A DNA stretch of 50,035 bases from an uncultured Pseudoxanthomonas sp. (GTDB lineage Bacteria > Pseudomonadota > Gammaproteobacteria > Xanthomonadales > Xanthomonadaceae). Positions 24,586 through 33,732 of this stretch are shown here, piece after piece. Each line of letters begins with the position of its first letter. The stretch's first letter is position 1. The DNA is taken from NCBI RefSeq assembly GCF_946886695.1, contig NZ_CAMPJD010000034.1, positions 1-50,035 of the forward strand, read 5' to 3'. The translations under genes and the position numbers were made by a program. Under the pieces are notes generated by a model. The model had not been told where the DNA came from. It ran no database searches and worked only from the letters and a program-made list of their open reading frames with translations.

Positions 24586-24975
24586 ATGCCCTCACGCACG
24601 CCATCGACCGATGTGGACGCTTTTCTGAGGGAACTGGAGCATCCGCAGGACGCCGCGATCCGCCGGTTGCGCGCCGTGATCCAGGCGGCCGATCCGCGCA
24701 TCGGCGAAGGCATCAAGTGGAATGCGCCGAGTTTCCACGTGGACGGGCATCATTTCGCCACGATGCAACTGCGCCGACGGGACAGTGTGCTGCTGGTGCT
24801 TCACCTGGGCGCGGCGAAGCGCGCGATGCCTGATGGCGCCATCCACGATCCGGATGGACTGCTGACCTGGATGGCTGCCGACCGCGCAACCGCGTCGTTC
24901 GGCAGCACGCAGGATGTGGACGTGCACGCGGCGGCGCTGCAGGCGCTGCTGCGGCAATGGATGGCCCACGTCTGA
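24586..24975 (+). CDS. DUF1801 domain protein
   Basis: 129 aa from the ATG at 24586 (MPSRTPSTDVDAFLRELEHPQDAAIRRLRAVIQAADPRIGEGIKWNAPSF). The DUF1801/YdhG-like core is plain: helix, then IKWNAPSF, HFATMQL, and VLLVLHLGAAKR. The family is of unknown biochemical function, with a frataxin-like fold. Standalone gene, divergent from adhP and converging on the TPR gene. Confidence 0.88.
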   Translation: MPSRTPSTDVDAFLRELEHPQDAAIRRLRAVIQAADPRIGEGIKWNAPSFHVDGHHFATMQLRRRDSVLLVLHLGAAKRAMPDGAIHDPDGLLTWMAADRATASFGSTQDVDVHAAALQALLRQWMAHV

Positions 24976-24990
24976 CGTGGGTGCTTCGCG

Positions 24991-26571
24991 TCAGATGCCG
25001 CCGAGGGTGAAGATCGGTTGACGTTCGATGCGGCCGACCGCTGCCACCGCCCGGCGCACGTCTTCGCGGGTCAGCAGGGCACGCCAGCGGTCCTGCACGG
25101 ACACGAACGCGGGCAGCGCGGAGGGTTCGCGCCAGTCCTGCACGGCCGCCAGCATGTCGCCGCGGCTCGCCGGTGCCGCAAGGGCGGCGATCAGGGCCTG
25201 CGCCGCGTCGTCCATGCGATCGGCTTCGACCAGCGCCCGGATCCAGATCTCCTGCGCGTCGTCGCGATGGTCGCGCAGGTAGTCGAGTGCGCGTCGCGCG
25301 GCGGTGCCATCCTGTTGCTGGATGGCGGCGCAGTGTTGGACGGAGGCCTGCACCATGCGACCGTAACCGCTCATGTTGCCGACCCGCCCGACCGCGGCGA
25401 GGGCTTCGTCAGGACGGCCGCGCTGGCAGAGGAACTGGCCCAGGTTGAGTACCTGGCTGACGTTGGCGCCGCCCGATTCGGCCATCAGCGTGCCGCGGAA
25501 CAGGTCGGCCTGCGCGTCGTACAGCTTGCCGAGCCGCCGCTGTGCGATCGCACGGTTGTTGAGCACCCACACGGCGTAGTGCGGATCTTCGAACGCGGGG
25601 GCGTCCGCCGGTGCGGCCGACAGTGAGGACAGGGTCTGGTTCGCCAGCGTGACCACCTCTGCATGCTGGCCGGTCGCCAACAGCGCGTAACCGAGTTCCA
25701 TGCGGATTTCGAGACTGCGTGGCCGCCTGTCGGCCAGCGCCCGCAGGTATGCCACGCGCCGGCGTGCGGCGGCTTCGATGTCGAGTGCCTCGGTGTCGCG
25801 GTCCACGATGCCATCGAAGCGCCGGTCGACGCGGAACTTCACCAGTGCGTCGGGCGAGGTGGTGAGGGCGATGGCGCGGCGGACGCCCTCGGTATCGTCG
25901 CGCGCCTGGTACAGCAGGGCGAGCTGGTACCACAGATCGCCAACGCCCAGCCCGTTGGCATCCCAGCCGGCCTGCAGCAACGCCTCCAGCAGGTGCAGCC
26001 GAATGGGCGCATCCTGCGGCGCCTGCCGGGCGACGCCCAGCACGAAGTCCGTATCCAGATAGCGGAGCATGCGCGGCCAGCGCACCGCGAAGTCGCGCAG
26101 GTGGCGCGCCGCAGCTTCGTGCGCGCCGTCGCGGTCGTCCAGTTGCGCAAGCAGGTACACGTCGTCCGGATCATCGGAGCCGGCCTCCACGGCGCGGGTG
26201 ACCCAGCGGCGCGCACGCGTGTTGTCGCCGAGGCGGGTCGCCATCCACGCCGCGCGCGACCAGGTCGCTCGCTGGTCGCCCGGGACCAAGGTGGTGAACT
26301 CCCGATGCGCCATCACCCGGGCGAGTGCGCGGTCCGCATCGGCGGCGTCGCCCTGGTCGCCCAACGCCAGCGCATCGCGCCACTGGCGCGCGTAGGCCGG
26401 CGACACGCCCTGCTTGCGCTTCTCGCGCGGTGGCGGGCCGTGCTTGCTGAAGGCCGACACCGAGGGGGGCTGCTGGTGATGCGCGTCGTGTGCGGTCGCG
26501 GAGGTGGCGGATTGCGCCAGCACGCCATGACTTGCGGCCGCCAGGAAGACCGCCCCTATCCACGCCTTCAT
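24991..26571 (-). CDS. Exported TPR-repeat protein
   Basis: 526 aa from the ATG at 26571 (MKAWIGAVFLAAASHGVLAQS), with a signal peptide ending near VLAQ. A Gly/Pro/basic stretch (GPPPREKRKQG) follows, then alpha-helical repeats typical of TPR or Sel1-like arrays from about residue 60 to the end (for example LNNRAIAQRRLGKLYDAQADLFRG, LNLGQFLCQRGRPDEALAAVGRV). Resembles the TPR part of NfrA/BcsC-type secretion proteins without a beta-barrel. It likely scaffolds a periplasmic complex; partners are not evident. Confidence 0.8.
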   Translation of the reverse strand: MKAWIGAVFLAAASHGVLAQSATSATAHDAHHQQPPSVSAFSKHGPPPREKRKQGVSPAYARQWRDALALGDQGDAADADRALARVMAHREFTTLVPGDQRATWSRAAWMATRLGDNTRARRWVTRAVEAGSDDPDDVYLLAQLDDRDGAHEAAARHLRDFAVRWPRMLRYLDTDFVLGVARQAPQDAPIRLHLLEALLQAGWDANGLGVGDLWYQLALLYQARDDTEGVRRAIALTTSPDALVKFRVDRRFDGIVDRDTEALDIEAAARRRVAYLRALADRRPRSLEIRMELGYALLATGQHAEVVTLANQTLSSLSAAPADAPAFEDPHYAVWVLNNRAIAQRRLGKLYDAQADLFRGTLMAESGGANVSQVLNLGQFLCQRGRPDEALAAVGRVGNMSGYGRMVQASVQHCAAIQQQDGTAARRALDYLRDHRDDAQEIWIRALVEADRMDDAAQALIAALAAPASRGDMLAAVQDWREPSALPAFVSVQDRWRALLTREDVRRAVAAVGRIERQPIFTLGGI

Positions 26572-26759
26572 CCGCACGCATGCCCCCATTGCTCCCAGGG
26601 GCATTAGAGCGCAATCGGGCGGTCGGCGGAATCGGTGCGTACGCCAGGCCTGCGCAGGAAGCGTGACGGCGCGCCACCCGTGCAGGACCAAAGACACACG
26701 CCGGTGCGTGCAGACGCGATGAAACTGGTCATGTCCATGTGATGCTTGGAGAAATGCCG

Positions 26760-27881
26760 ATGAGGAACACCGTGTCCGCGCTGGTGATGGTCGCCGTGCT
26801 GTGCGCTCCGCATGCCGCGCGCGCGCAGGACGCCTGTCCGGATCGCTCGGCGTATGCGCCGGCGCGGGAGATCGTCGCCGACCTCGGTCGCATCGTCGCG
26901 CCCACCGGCGTGCAGGAAGACTACGCGGTCGAGATCGGCGGCATCCGCCAGTGGGTGAACGTGCGCGGACAGGATCGCGACAACCCGATGGTGTTGTTCG
27001 TACATGGCGGCCCGGCGTCGCCGGTCATCCCCACGCTGTGGCAGTTCCAGCGCCCGCTGGAGGAATACTTCACCGTCGTCAACTACGACCAGCGCGGCGC
27101 GGGGAAGACGCTGACGTTGAACCCGCAGGAGGCCGTCGCCGACACCCTGCACGTGCAGCGTTACGTGGACGATGCGATCGCGCTCGCCGAGTACCTGCGC
27201 ACGCGCTACCACAAGCGCAAGCTGGTGCTGATGGCGCACAGCTGGGGCACGGTGGTGGCGATGCACGCGGCACTGCAGCGGCCGGACCTGTTCCATGCCT
27301 ATGTCGGCATCGGCCAGGTCATCAACGTGCGCACCAACGAGCAGGTGAGCTTCGACTACGGCCTGCGCACCGCGCGTGCGCAGGGCAATGCCGAGGCGGT
27401 GCGCGAGATGGAATCCATCGCGCCGTATCCCGGCGACAAGCCGATCACGCGCGAGCGCATCATCATCGCGCGCAAGTGGCCGCAGTTCTATGGCGGACTG
27501 ACCGCGTACCGGGACGAGTCGACGTACTATTTCCAAGGCCCGCGCCTGTCACCCGATTACGACGATGCCGCGCGCTGTGCGATCAATGCCGGCAGCGTGT
27601 TCACGCTGGGGCGGTTGCTGGACGAATTCCTGCGGGTGGACTTCACCGGCGTGGAGGCATTCCCCATCCCGGTGGTGATGTTCATGGGACGCCACGACTA
27701 CACCACGCCCTCGGAACCCACTGCGGCATGGTTGGCGAAGGTGCGTGCGCCGTACAAACAGGGCGTGTGGTTCGAGCGTTCCGCCCACATGATCCCGTGG
27801 GAGGAGCCGGGCAGGACGCTCGTCAGCTTGCTGGAGCACGTGCGGCCGTTGGCGGTGGAGGGCGATCGCACGTCGCATTGA
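26760..27881 (+). CDS. Secreted alpha/beta hydrolase (proline iminopeptidase-like)
   Basis: 373 aa from the ATG at 26760 (MRNTVSALVMVAVLCAPHAARAQD), with a signal peptide ending ARAQ. Hydrolase motifs: oxyanion FVHGGPASP, YDQRGAGKT, nucleophile MAHSWGTV (Ser161), acid near GRHDYTTP and His in ERSAHMIPWEEP. HGGP with DQRG is the S33 peptidase (prolyl iminopeptidase) pattern. The substrate may be a peptide or an ester. The long mature chain includes a lid insert (residues about 200-285). Confidence 0.9.
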   Translation: MRNTVSALVMVAVLCAPHAARAQDACPDRSAYAPAREIVADLGRIVAPTGVQEDYAVEIGGIRQWVNVRGQDRDNPMVLFVHGGPASPVIPTLWQFQRPLEEYFTVVNYDQRGAGKTLTLNPQEAVADTLHVQRYVDDAIALAEYLRTRYHKRKLVLMAHSWGTVVAMHAALQRPDLFHAYVGIGQVINVRTNEQVSFDYGLRTARAQGNAEAVREMESIAPYPGDKPITRERIIIARKWPQFYGGLTAYRDESTYYFQGPRLSPDYDDAARCAINAGSVFTLGRLLDEFLRVDFTGVEAFPIPVVMFMGRHDYTTPSEPTAAWLAKVRAPYKQGVWFERSAHMIPWEEPGRTLVSLLEHVRPLAVEGDRTSH

Positions 27882-28035
27882 AGAGGAGCGCGCGGGCGGG
27901 TGCTGGTCTCGCTGCCGGCATCAACCATGCGGATCACGTCCGTTGGGGAGCGAGATCGGTCGCGAGGTGACACAGTGGGCCGGATGGAACCGGCACCCAT
28001 GATGGTGACGGGTGTCGCTTCCCCTGGGCAGGACG

Positions 28036-30696
28036 TCAGCGCACCAGGGCCAGCCGGCGCGGCGGCGGCTCTTCGCGCTGGAACAGCACGCGTTCCGGAC
28101 GATGCAGGGCGTAGCCCTGGCCGTAGTCCACGCCCAGCGCACGCAGTGCTTCGCACATCCGCGGGCTGCTGACCCATTCGGCGACCACCTTGAGGCCACG
28201 CTGGTGGCCGATCTGCGCGATGGCGCTGACGATGGTGCGGCTCATCGGATCGGTTTCCAGATCGCGGATGAAGCTGCCGTCGATCTTGATCAGGTCCACC
28301 GGCAGGTTCTTGAGGTAACCGAAGGACGACATGCCGGCGCCGAAGTCGTCCAGCGCGATGCGGCAGCCCGCGCGGCGCAGGCGTTCGATCACGCTCACGA
28401 CCTTCAGCAGGTTGCGCACCGCGACGGTTTCGGTGATCTCGAAGCACAGCGTGTGCGCGGGCACGGCGTATTCGGTGATGCGGGCGAGGATGAAGTCGGC
28501 CAGGCCCTCGTCCTCGATGCTCGCGCCGGACAGGTTGATCGCGCAGGTGCCCAGGCGCATGCCGGATTCGTGCAGCAGGCTGAAGTGGGCAAGCGCGTTG
28601 CGGATCACCCAGCGGTCGATCGCGGGCATCAGCCCGTAGCGTTCGGCGGCGGGCAGGAAGGCGCCGGGCGGCACCACGCCGCCGTCCTCGTCGCGCAGCC
28701 GCAGCAGCAATTCGATGCTGGTCGCGGTGTCGCTGCCGTCCAGCGGCACGATCTCCTGGTAGTCGAGCAGCAGGCGGTCCTGTTCGACCGCCCAGCGCAG
28801 GCGGCTGGCCCATTCCATTTCGCCGTGGCGGCGGGTGGTCTCGTTGTCCTCGCGATACAGGTGCACGCGGTTGCGGCCGTTCTCCTTGGCCAGGTAGCAG
28901 GCGGTGTCCGCCCACGCCAGCAGGTCCTTCAGGGTGGGCTCCTGCTGGTCCACCACCACCACGCCGATGCTGGCGCTGACGGTGTAGGTGCGGTCCTGCC
29001 AGACGAACATCAATGCTTCGATGCATTCGCGCAGGCGCTCGGCCAGTGCGCGTGCGCCTTCGGCATCCACGTGGAACGCCATCAGGCCGAACTCGTCGCC
29101 GCCCAGCCGCGCGAGCACGTCGCCGCCGCGCAGTTGCTGGCGCATGGCGAGCGCGAGCTGTGCGAGCAGCTGGTCGCCCGCCATGTGGCCGGAGACGTCG
29201 TTGATCAGCTTGAACTGGTCCAGGTCGATGTAGAGCAGGGCGCAGGGGTCGCTGGTCGCGCGGCCCTTGCGTTCGTGCAGCGCTTCTTCCACGCGCCGCT
29301 CGAACTCGCGCCGGTTGCACAGTTCCGTCAGCGCGTCGTGCGTGGCCTGGTAGCTCAGGCGTTCGGTCAGCTCGCGCTGCTCGGAGATGTCGGTGGCCAC
29401 CATCAGCAGGTGCGCCTCACCGTCCATGTCCACCTGCGCGATCGAGGCGCTCGCCCAGAACGCGTCGCCGGCAGGGCTCATCAACACGGCTTCCAGGTTG
29501 CCCCAGTCGTTGCCGATGGTATCGGCGTCGCGGGCGCGGTGCTGGAGTTGCGGATCGGAGAACAGGGCCGACAGCGGCAGGCCGGTGGGATCGCCCAGGC
29601 GCAGGCGCGCCGCCTGGTTGGCGTAGACGATGCGGCCATCGCGTGCGTCGGCGAGCAGCACCAGCGCGGGCAACAGTTCGTTGAGCGCGCGGAAGCGCAG
29701 TTCGCTCTCGCGGTAGCGCCGGCTCATCTGCTCGCCCAGTGCCATCGCCCGCCGCCGCGTGGTGGCCAGCGACCACACCAGCGCAGCCAGCAGCAGACTG
29801 ATGACGCTGCCACCGGCAAGGATGGTCTGCAGTCGTCCGAGATCCAGCGGATGCGGGCGCGGTTCCATTTCGATACGCCATTGCCGGCCGCCAAAGTCCA
29901 GTCGCCGCACCTGCATCGGCAATCCGGCCTCGACCGGGGTGCCGGAGTCGTAGAACGGATGCGCCTGCGCCGTCGCGTCGTAGACGCGCACGCGGAAGCC
30001 CTCCAGCACGGACCCCGACAATGCGGTTTCGACCAGCGGTTGCAGGCGCATGCCGATGGCGAGCGCGCCGATCTCGCGTGCGCGCCGCTGATTCGGCGAC
30101 GTCGGCGTGGGGCCGTCGGAGTACACCGGCAGACGCAGGGTGATGCCCAGGGGGTTCTGGCCTGCTGGCGTGGTCTGGCGCAATGCGAACGGCGCCGAGA
30201 TCACCACGGTATCGGTGTCGCGTGCGCGCAGCAGGGCGCTCAGGTTGGCCCGCTGGGTGACCATGTCGAAGCCGACCAGCGCCGCGTTGCTTTCGTAGGG
30301 CGTGACGAACTCGTACCGATAGGAGACATGATCGGCCAGCGGCTGTCCGGCGGGCGTGCGGCGTGCGAACGCGACCGAGGTATAGGCGGTCGGTGCCAGC
30401 GGGCTGCGCAGGCTCGCGTGATACTGGCTAAAGCGTGCCTGGTCCATCTGGTCGTTGGACAGGAACACGGTCTGCATGGCACGCAACGTGGAGGCCGCCT
30501 GTTCCAGCGGCACTCGCAGGCGCGTGGCGCCGGCATCCGCCAGCGCGCGCCGGGACGCTTCCGCGCTTTCCTGCAGCCCGCGCCACTCCCGATGGGCGAC
30601 GATCACCGTGCACAGCAGGCCCACCAGCAGGACGGCCGATGCCCACACCAGCGGCGGCAGGCCGACGCGGCGGGAAGGCGAACCCGGGGCCGCCAT
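28036..30696 (-). CDS. CHASE-PAS-GGDEF-EAL cyclic-di-GMP protein
   Basis: 886 aa from the ATG at 30696 (MAAPGSPSRRVGLPPLVW); the frame is open to 30870 and the start is uncertain. Order: helix 15-34; CHASE-type periplasmic sensor about 60-280; helix 293-312; PAS about 330-440; GGDEF about 445-610 with an intact GGDEF motif (532-536); EAL about 620-880. The canonical EAL triad reads ELL (ATSIELLLRLRD), though DDFGAGMSSFGYLKNLP and DLIKIDGSF are normal. It may be a bifunctional cyclase/phosphodiesterase or act as one of these. The 272 bases between this start and the CHAD gene stop show no further gene. Confidence 0.92.
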   Translation of the reverse strand: MAAPGSPSRRVGLPPLVWASAVLLVGLLCTVIVAHREWRGLQESAEASRRALADAGATRLRVPLEQAASTLRAMQTVFLSNDQMDQARFSQYHASLRSPLAPTAYTSVAFARRTPAGQPLADHVSYRYEFVTPYESNAALVGFDMVTQRANLSALLRARDTDTVVISAPFALRQTTPAGQNPLGITLRLPVYSDGPTPTSPNQRRAREIGALAIGMRLQPLVETALSGSVLEGFRVRVYDATAQAHPFYDSGTPVEAGLPMQVRRLDFGGRQWRIEMEPRPHPLDLGRLQTILAGGSVISLLLAALVWSLATTRRRAMALGEQMSRRYRESELRFRALNELLPALVLLADARDGRIVYANQAARLRLGDPTGLPLSALFSDPQLQHRARDADTIGNDWGNLEAVLMSPAGDAFWASASIAQVDMDGEAHLLMVATDISEQRELTERLSYQATHDALTELCNRREFERRVEEALHERKGRATSDPCALLYIDLDQFKLINDVSGHMAGDQLLAQLALAMRQQLRGGDVLARLGGDEFGLMAFHVDAEGARALAERLRECIEALMFVWQDRTYTVSASIGVVVVDQQEPTLKDLLAWADTACYLAKENGRNRVHLYREDNETTRRHGEMEWASRLRWAVEQDRLLLDYQEIVPLDGSDTATSIELLLRLRDEDGGVVPPGAFLPAAERYGLMPAIDRWVIRNALAHFSLLHESGMRLGTCAINLSGASIEDEGLADFILARITEYAVPAHTLCFEITETVAVRNLLKVVSVIERLRRAGCRIALDDFGAGMSSFGYLKNLPVDLIKIDGSFIRDLETDPMSRTIVSAIAQIGHQRGLKVVAEWVSSPRMCEALRALGVDYGQGYALHRPERVLFQREEPPPRRLALVR

Positions 30697-30968
30697 GGCG
30701 TCGCCGGAGTTTGCTGCGTGGAGGGAGTCCACCTGCGGGCCTTGATCCTGCGTGATGAGAGGGCGGTCCAGCTGCGACGGGATCGATCTACGAAAGGAAT
30801 GCAGACTTCGTGCCAAGCGTCCCGCGTGGGGAAAGACCGGATTTCCGGGGCTTCCAGTCTTGCCCGGCATTCCATACGCCGACCAGAGGGACCGTATGGG
30901 TCACTATCGGCCCCAGCAGGGCGGACTTGACGGGCATGGTCGACGACGGGAAGCGGAAGTAAAGCGGA

Positions 30969-31790
30969 TTACGTCAGTGGATGAATGGGTGACGGAATGG
31001 CCGGGCGCCGGCGCTTCGCGACGGGGGCCGCGCGTGCCTGTGCCCGCTCCAGCGTGGCGAGTGCCTGCTGCAGCAACGCGAGGTCCTGCAGCACGCCGAG
31101 TTGATCGACCAGTTCAGCGATATGCCGGGGTGCGATGGCCAGGGCATGCCCGTTCATTTGACGGCGAACGTGGAGTTTGCGGAACGCGGCCAATTGCATC
31201 CGCAGCCGGCGCGACCTGCGGCGCCAGGCGTGCAGGTCATCGACGCGTCCGCTGGTCAGCGCCGTGGCCTGCGAACGTTCCTGTCGGTAGACCGAGCGGG
31301 CAAGCGCATTGCGCAGATCGCCCCCATGCAGCCGGTGCCACGGCAACTGCTGCAGTCGTTCCGCCTGCCGGTGCGCCTGCGCCTGCCGGCGCACGAAACC
31401 GGGGTCGTCGCTCAGGACGTCGGCGAGTCGGTGTTCCTGTTGTTGCGACAGCAGCGGTAGCAACGCGTCCCAGCTCGCCGCTTCATCGGCGGTGCTGGCA
31501 TCGCGCGCCATGCGCTGTGCCGTGTCGAGCACCACCTGACCGTCGCGGAGTGCGGAGAGGCTCTTGGTCAGCGCACGGAGTTCGCTGTCGACCGGGGCCA
31601 CCACCTCCTTGCCGAGCGCGCTGCGCGCGAGCGCCAGCAAAGAGCGCAGCCGGCGAAGGCTCTTGCGCGCTTCGTGCACCCCGGCCGGGTCGCCCGGCGC
31701 GATGGCCAGGGCCGCGACCAGCGCCCGCGCTTCGTCGGTCGCGAGCGCGGCGGCACGTTCGCCGGTGCGGGAGGTGGCGCGGGGGCACAT
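30969..31790 (-). CDS. CHAD-domain protein
   Basis: 273 aa from the ATG at 31790 (MCPRATSRTGERAAALATDEARAL). Paired helical CHAD halves are seen: VHEARKSLRRLRSLLALARS (the conserved His and Arg run), and later VDDLHAWRRRSRRLRMQLAAF with HIAELVDQLGVLQDLALLQQ. CHAD domains bind polyphosphate through basic helices. There is no CYTH partner here. The basic C-terminus is RRRPAIPSPIHPLT. Divergent from the small ORF at 31945. Confidence 0.9.
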   Translation of the reverse strand: MCPRATSRTGERAAALATDEARALVAALAIAPGDPAGVHEARKSLRRLRSLLALARSALGKEVVAPVDSELRALTKSLSALRDGQVVLDTAQRMARDASTADEAASWDALLPLLSQQQEHRLADVLSDDPGFVRRQAQAHRQAERLQQLPWHRLHGGDLRNALARSVYRQERSQATALTSGRVDDLHAWRRRSRRLRMQLAAFRKLHVRRQMNGHALAIAPRHIAELVDQLGVLQDLALLQQALATLERAQARAAPVAKRRRPAIPSPIHPLT

Positions 31791-31914
31791 GGGCGGCCTC
31801 CATGGCGGGACTGCCAGTCTACGGCCGCGTCGCCGCCCGCCATCCCCCTCGCGCCGCCTGAACGTGCACCGTTCGTCGGTCCGCACCCCTTGGCGGCGCA
31901 CGACAGAAAAGGTA

Positions 31915-31934
31915 TAAATCGTTTATACGATTTA
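31915..31934 (+). promoter_or_regulatory. Operator-like palindrome before the 31945 gene
   Basis: Arms TAAATCGT and ACGATTTA are separated by TTAT. The element ends 10 bases before the start of the small gene at 31945, in an otherwise GC-rich setting. It is the expected size for a dimeric repressor site and may be the target of the protein encoded just downstream. The AT-rich centre also gives a possible -10. Confidence 0.6.
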
Positions 31935-31944
31935 AGAGCTTGCC

Positions 31945-32229
31945 ATGGTCAAGTCCCGCAAAACGCGCGACGCCGGTGCTGTCGACGGCCTCTCCAAAGG
32001 CATTGGAGCGCCCGCGAAGCTGGTGCGCGACAGCTTCACCATGCCGGCCGGCGACTTCGCGCTGGTGGCCGTGCTGAAAGGTCGTGCGCTGCAGATGCAG
32101 CGGCCCGCGAAGAAGAGCGAGTTGCTCCGAGCTGGGTTGCATGCGCTGTCCGCGCTGTCGCCGCAGGCGCTGACCAAGGCGCTGGATGCGCTGGCACCGG
32201 TCAAGGCCGGTCGTCCGAAGAAGAAGTAG
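31945..32229 (+). CDS. Small putative ribbon-helix-helix DNA-binding protein
   Basis: 94 aa (MVKSRKTRDAGAVDGLSKG). The core VRDSFTMPAGDFALVAVLKGRALQMQRPAKKSELLRAGLHALSAL resembles ribbon-helix-helix proteins: a short strand (DSFTMP), a helix, then KKSELLRAGL. The tail GRPKKK is an AT-hook-like basic end. A palindrome stands 10 bases upstream of the start, consistent with autorepression. No toxin or partner gene is adjacent. The family is inferred from pattern only. Confidence 0.72.
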   Translation: MVKSRKTRDAGAVDGLSKGIGAPAKLVRDSFTMPAGDFALVAVLKGRALQMQRPAKKSELLRAGLHALSALSPQALTKALDALAPVKAGRPKKK

Positions 32230-32317
32230 ACGCCGCCTCCGCGCGGCGTGCGTTGACCTGATCACGGCATCCGCCAGTCGGCGTGCCGTCCTCCCGTTCC
32301 TACCCGAAGTGCCATCG

Positions 32318-33310
32318 ATGAACCTTGCCGCGATCCTCCGCCGCCACCGCTGGGTGGCCCTGCTGTCCGTCCTGCTGCTGGCCCCCGTGCTGGTGGCCTC
32401 GACGCATGCGCCGGTACGCGCGGTGATGCAGGAGCCGCAGGCGGGCTACAGCGTGCGCGATCTGGAATGGACGGATCCCGAGCGCGGTCGCGCCGTGCCG
32501 GTGAAGCTGTTCTGGCCAGACGCGGCGCGCAGCGGCAAGGTGCCGCTGGTGGTGTTCTCGCACGGCATCGGCAGCGCGCGCGATGGTTACACCTACCTGG
32601 GCCGTTACTGGGCGCGGCATGGCATCGCCAGCATCCACGTGCAGCACGTCGGCAGCGACCGCGCGCTGTGGCAGGGCAATCCGCTCACGCTGGTGTCGCG
32701 CTTCCAACAGGCCGCAGGCGAAGCCGAAGCCGTGGCGCGCGTGCGCGACCAGCGGTTCGCACTCGACCAGGTGCTCGCGGGCGAATGGGGCACGCATGTC
32801 GATCGCGCACGCATCGTCGCCGCCGGCCATTCCTACGGCGCCAATACCACGTTGATGTCGGCCGGCGCGCGGGTGGTGCGCGAAGGCAAGGCGATCGATC
32901 TCCGCGATCCGCGCTTCAGTGCCGCCATCGTGATCTCCGCGCCGCCGTTCTATGGTGATGACGATTTCCGTCCCATCCTTTCCGGCATCACCATCCCCAC
33001 CCTGCACGTGACCACGGCCGACGACATCATCCGCATCCCCGGCTTCGGTTCCGGCGTGGACGACCGGCTGAAGGTGTTCGACGCCATTGGTGGGGCACAC
33101 AAGGTGCTGGCCGTGTACCGGCACGGCACGCACAACGTGTTCACCGATCACCGCTACTTCGATTCGCGCGAGGTCAGCGAGCAGGTCAAGCAGGCGACCG
33201 AAGCGTTGTCGCTGGCGTTCATCGATACGGCTTACGGCCAATCTACTGCCGAGTTGGCACGCTGGCAGTCCGGCCACCGTGCACTGCTTGCGCGCTACGA
33301 CGCGCGCTGA
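32318..33310 (+). CDS. Exported alpha/beta hydrolase (PAF-acetylhydrolase / dienelactone hydrolase-like)
   Basis: 330 aa from the ATG at 32318 (MNLAAILRRHRWVALLSVLLLAPVLVASTHAP), with an N-terminal signal or anchor helix. Hydrolase motifs: FSHGIGSARDGYTYLGRYWARHGI and nucleophile AAGHSYGANT (Ser172), with a late HGTHNVFTDH His. The layout follows the predicted dienelactone hydrolase/platelet-activating-factor acetylhydrolase-like family. Codon use is like the core. The substrate is unknown. It is tail to tail with the VOC gene, 1 base apart. Confidence 0.86.
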   Translation: MNLAAILRRHRWVALLSVLLLAPVLVASTHAPVRAVMQEPQAGYSVRDLEWTDPERGRAVPVKLFWPDAARSGKVPLVVFSHGIGSARDGYTYLGRYWARHGIASIHVQHVGSDRALWQGNPLTLVSRFQQAAGEAEAVARVRDQRFALDQVLAGEWGTHVDRARIVAAGHSYGANTTLMSAGARVVREGKAIDLRDPRFSAAIVISAPPFYGDDDFRPILSGITIPTLHVTTADDIIRIPGFGSGVDDRLKVFDAIGGAHKVLAVYRHGTHNVFTDHRYFDSREVSEQVKQATEALSLAFIDTAYGQSTAELARWQSGHRALLARYDAR

Positions 33311-33311
33311 C

Positions 33312-33662
33312 TCAGGTGGTCGACCAGACGGCGAGTTCGTAACCGTCCGGATCGGTGAACTGGAAGCGGCGACCACCGGGGAAGGCGAAGATCGGCTTGG
33401 TGATCTTTCCGCCCGCGGCTTTGACGTTCACCAGGCTTTCTTCCAGTGCCGTCGAGTACAGCACCACCAGCGCGCCGCCCGGTTGTGGCGTGCCGTGTGC
33501 GAAGCCGCCCGTCAGCCGGCCATCGCGGAACTCGCAGTAGTCCGGACCGTAGTCCTGGAACGTCCAGCCGAACGCCCCGCTGTAGAACGCCTTCGAGGCG
33601 GCGATGGAGGCGACGGTGAACTCGATGTAGTCGATGCGGTGATGCTGTTCGGCGGTGCTCAT
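33312..33662 (-). CDS. VOC (glyoxalase/bleomycin-resistance-fold) protein
   Basis: 116 aa from the ATG at 33662 (MSTAEQHHRIDYIEFTVASIAASKAFYSGAFGW). A single vicinal-oxygen-chelate domain is seen: SKAFYSGAFGWTFQDYGPDYCEFRDGRLTGGF and AAGGKITKPIFAFPGGRRFQFTDPDGYELAVWS. Potential metal ligands are His/Glu near EFTV and Glu in GYELAVW. Specific activity is not predictable. It is followed upstream by an AraC-type gene on the same strand, 70 bases away. Confidence 0.9.
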   Translation of the reverse strand: MSTAEQHHRIDYIEFTVASIAASKAFYSGAFGWTFQDYGPDYCEFRDGRLTGGFAHGTPQPGGALVVLYSTALEESLVNVKAAGGKITKPIFAFPGGRRFQFTDPDGYELAVWSTT

Positions 33663-33732
33663 GGTGGGTGTCCGTGGAAGAGGCCGCCAGTCTGGCGAAG
33701 TCCTTGCGGTCTGTCTTGGCGAAATCGGACAG

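Noticed and set aside
28012..30930. 972-aa plus-strand frame opposite the GGDEF-EAL gene
   Set aside because: Shadow frame with repetitive Ala/Gln/His/Arg composition; the opposite strand carries intact CHASE, PAS, GGDEF and EAL motifs.
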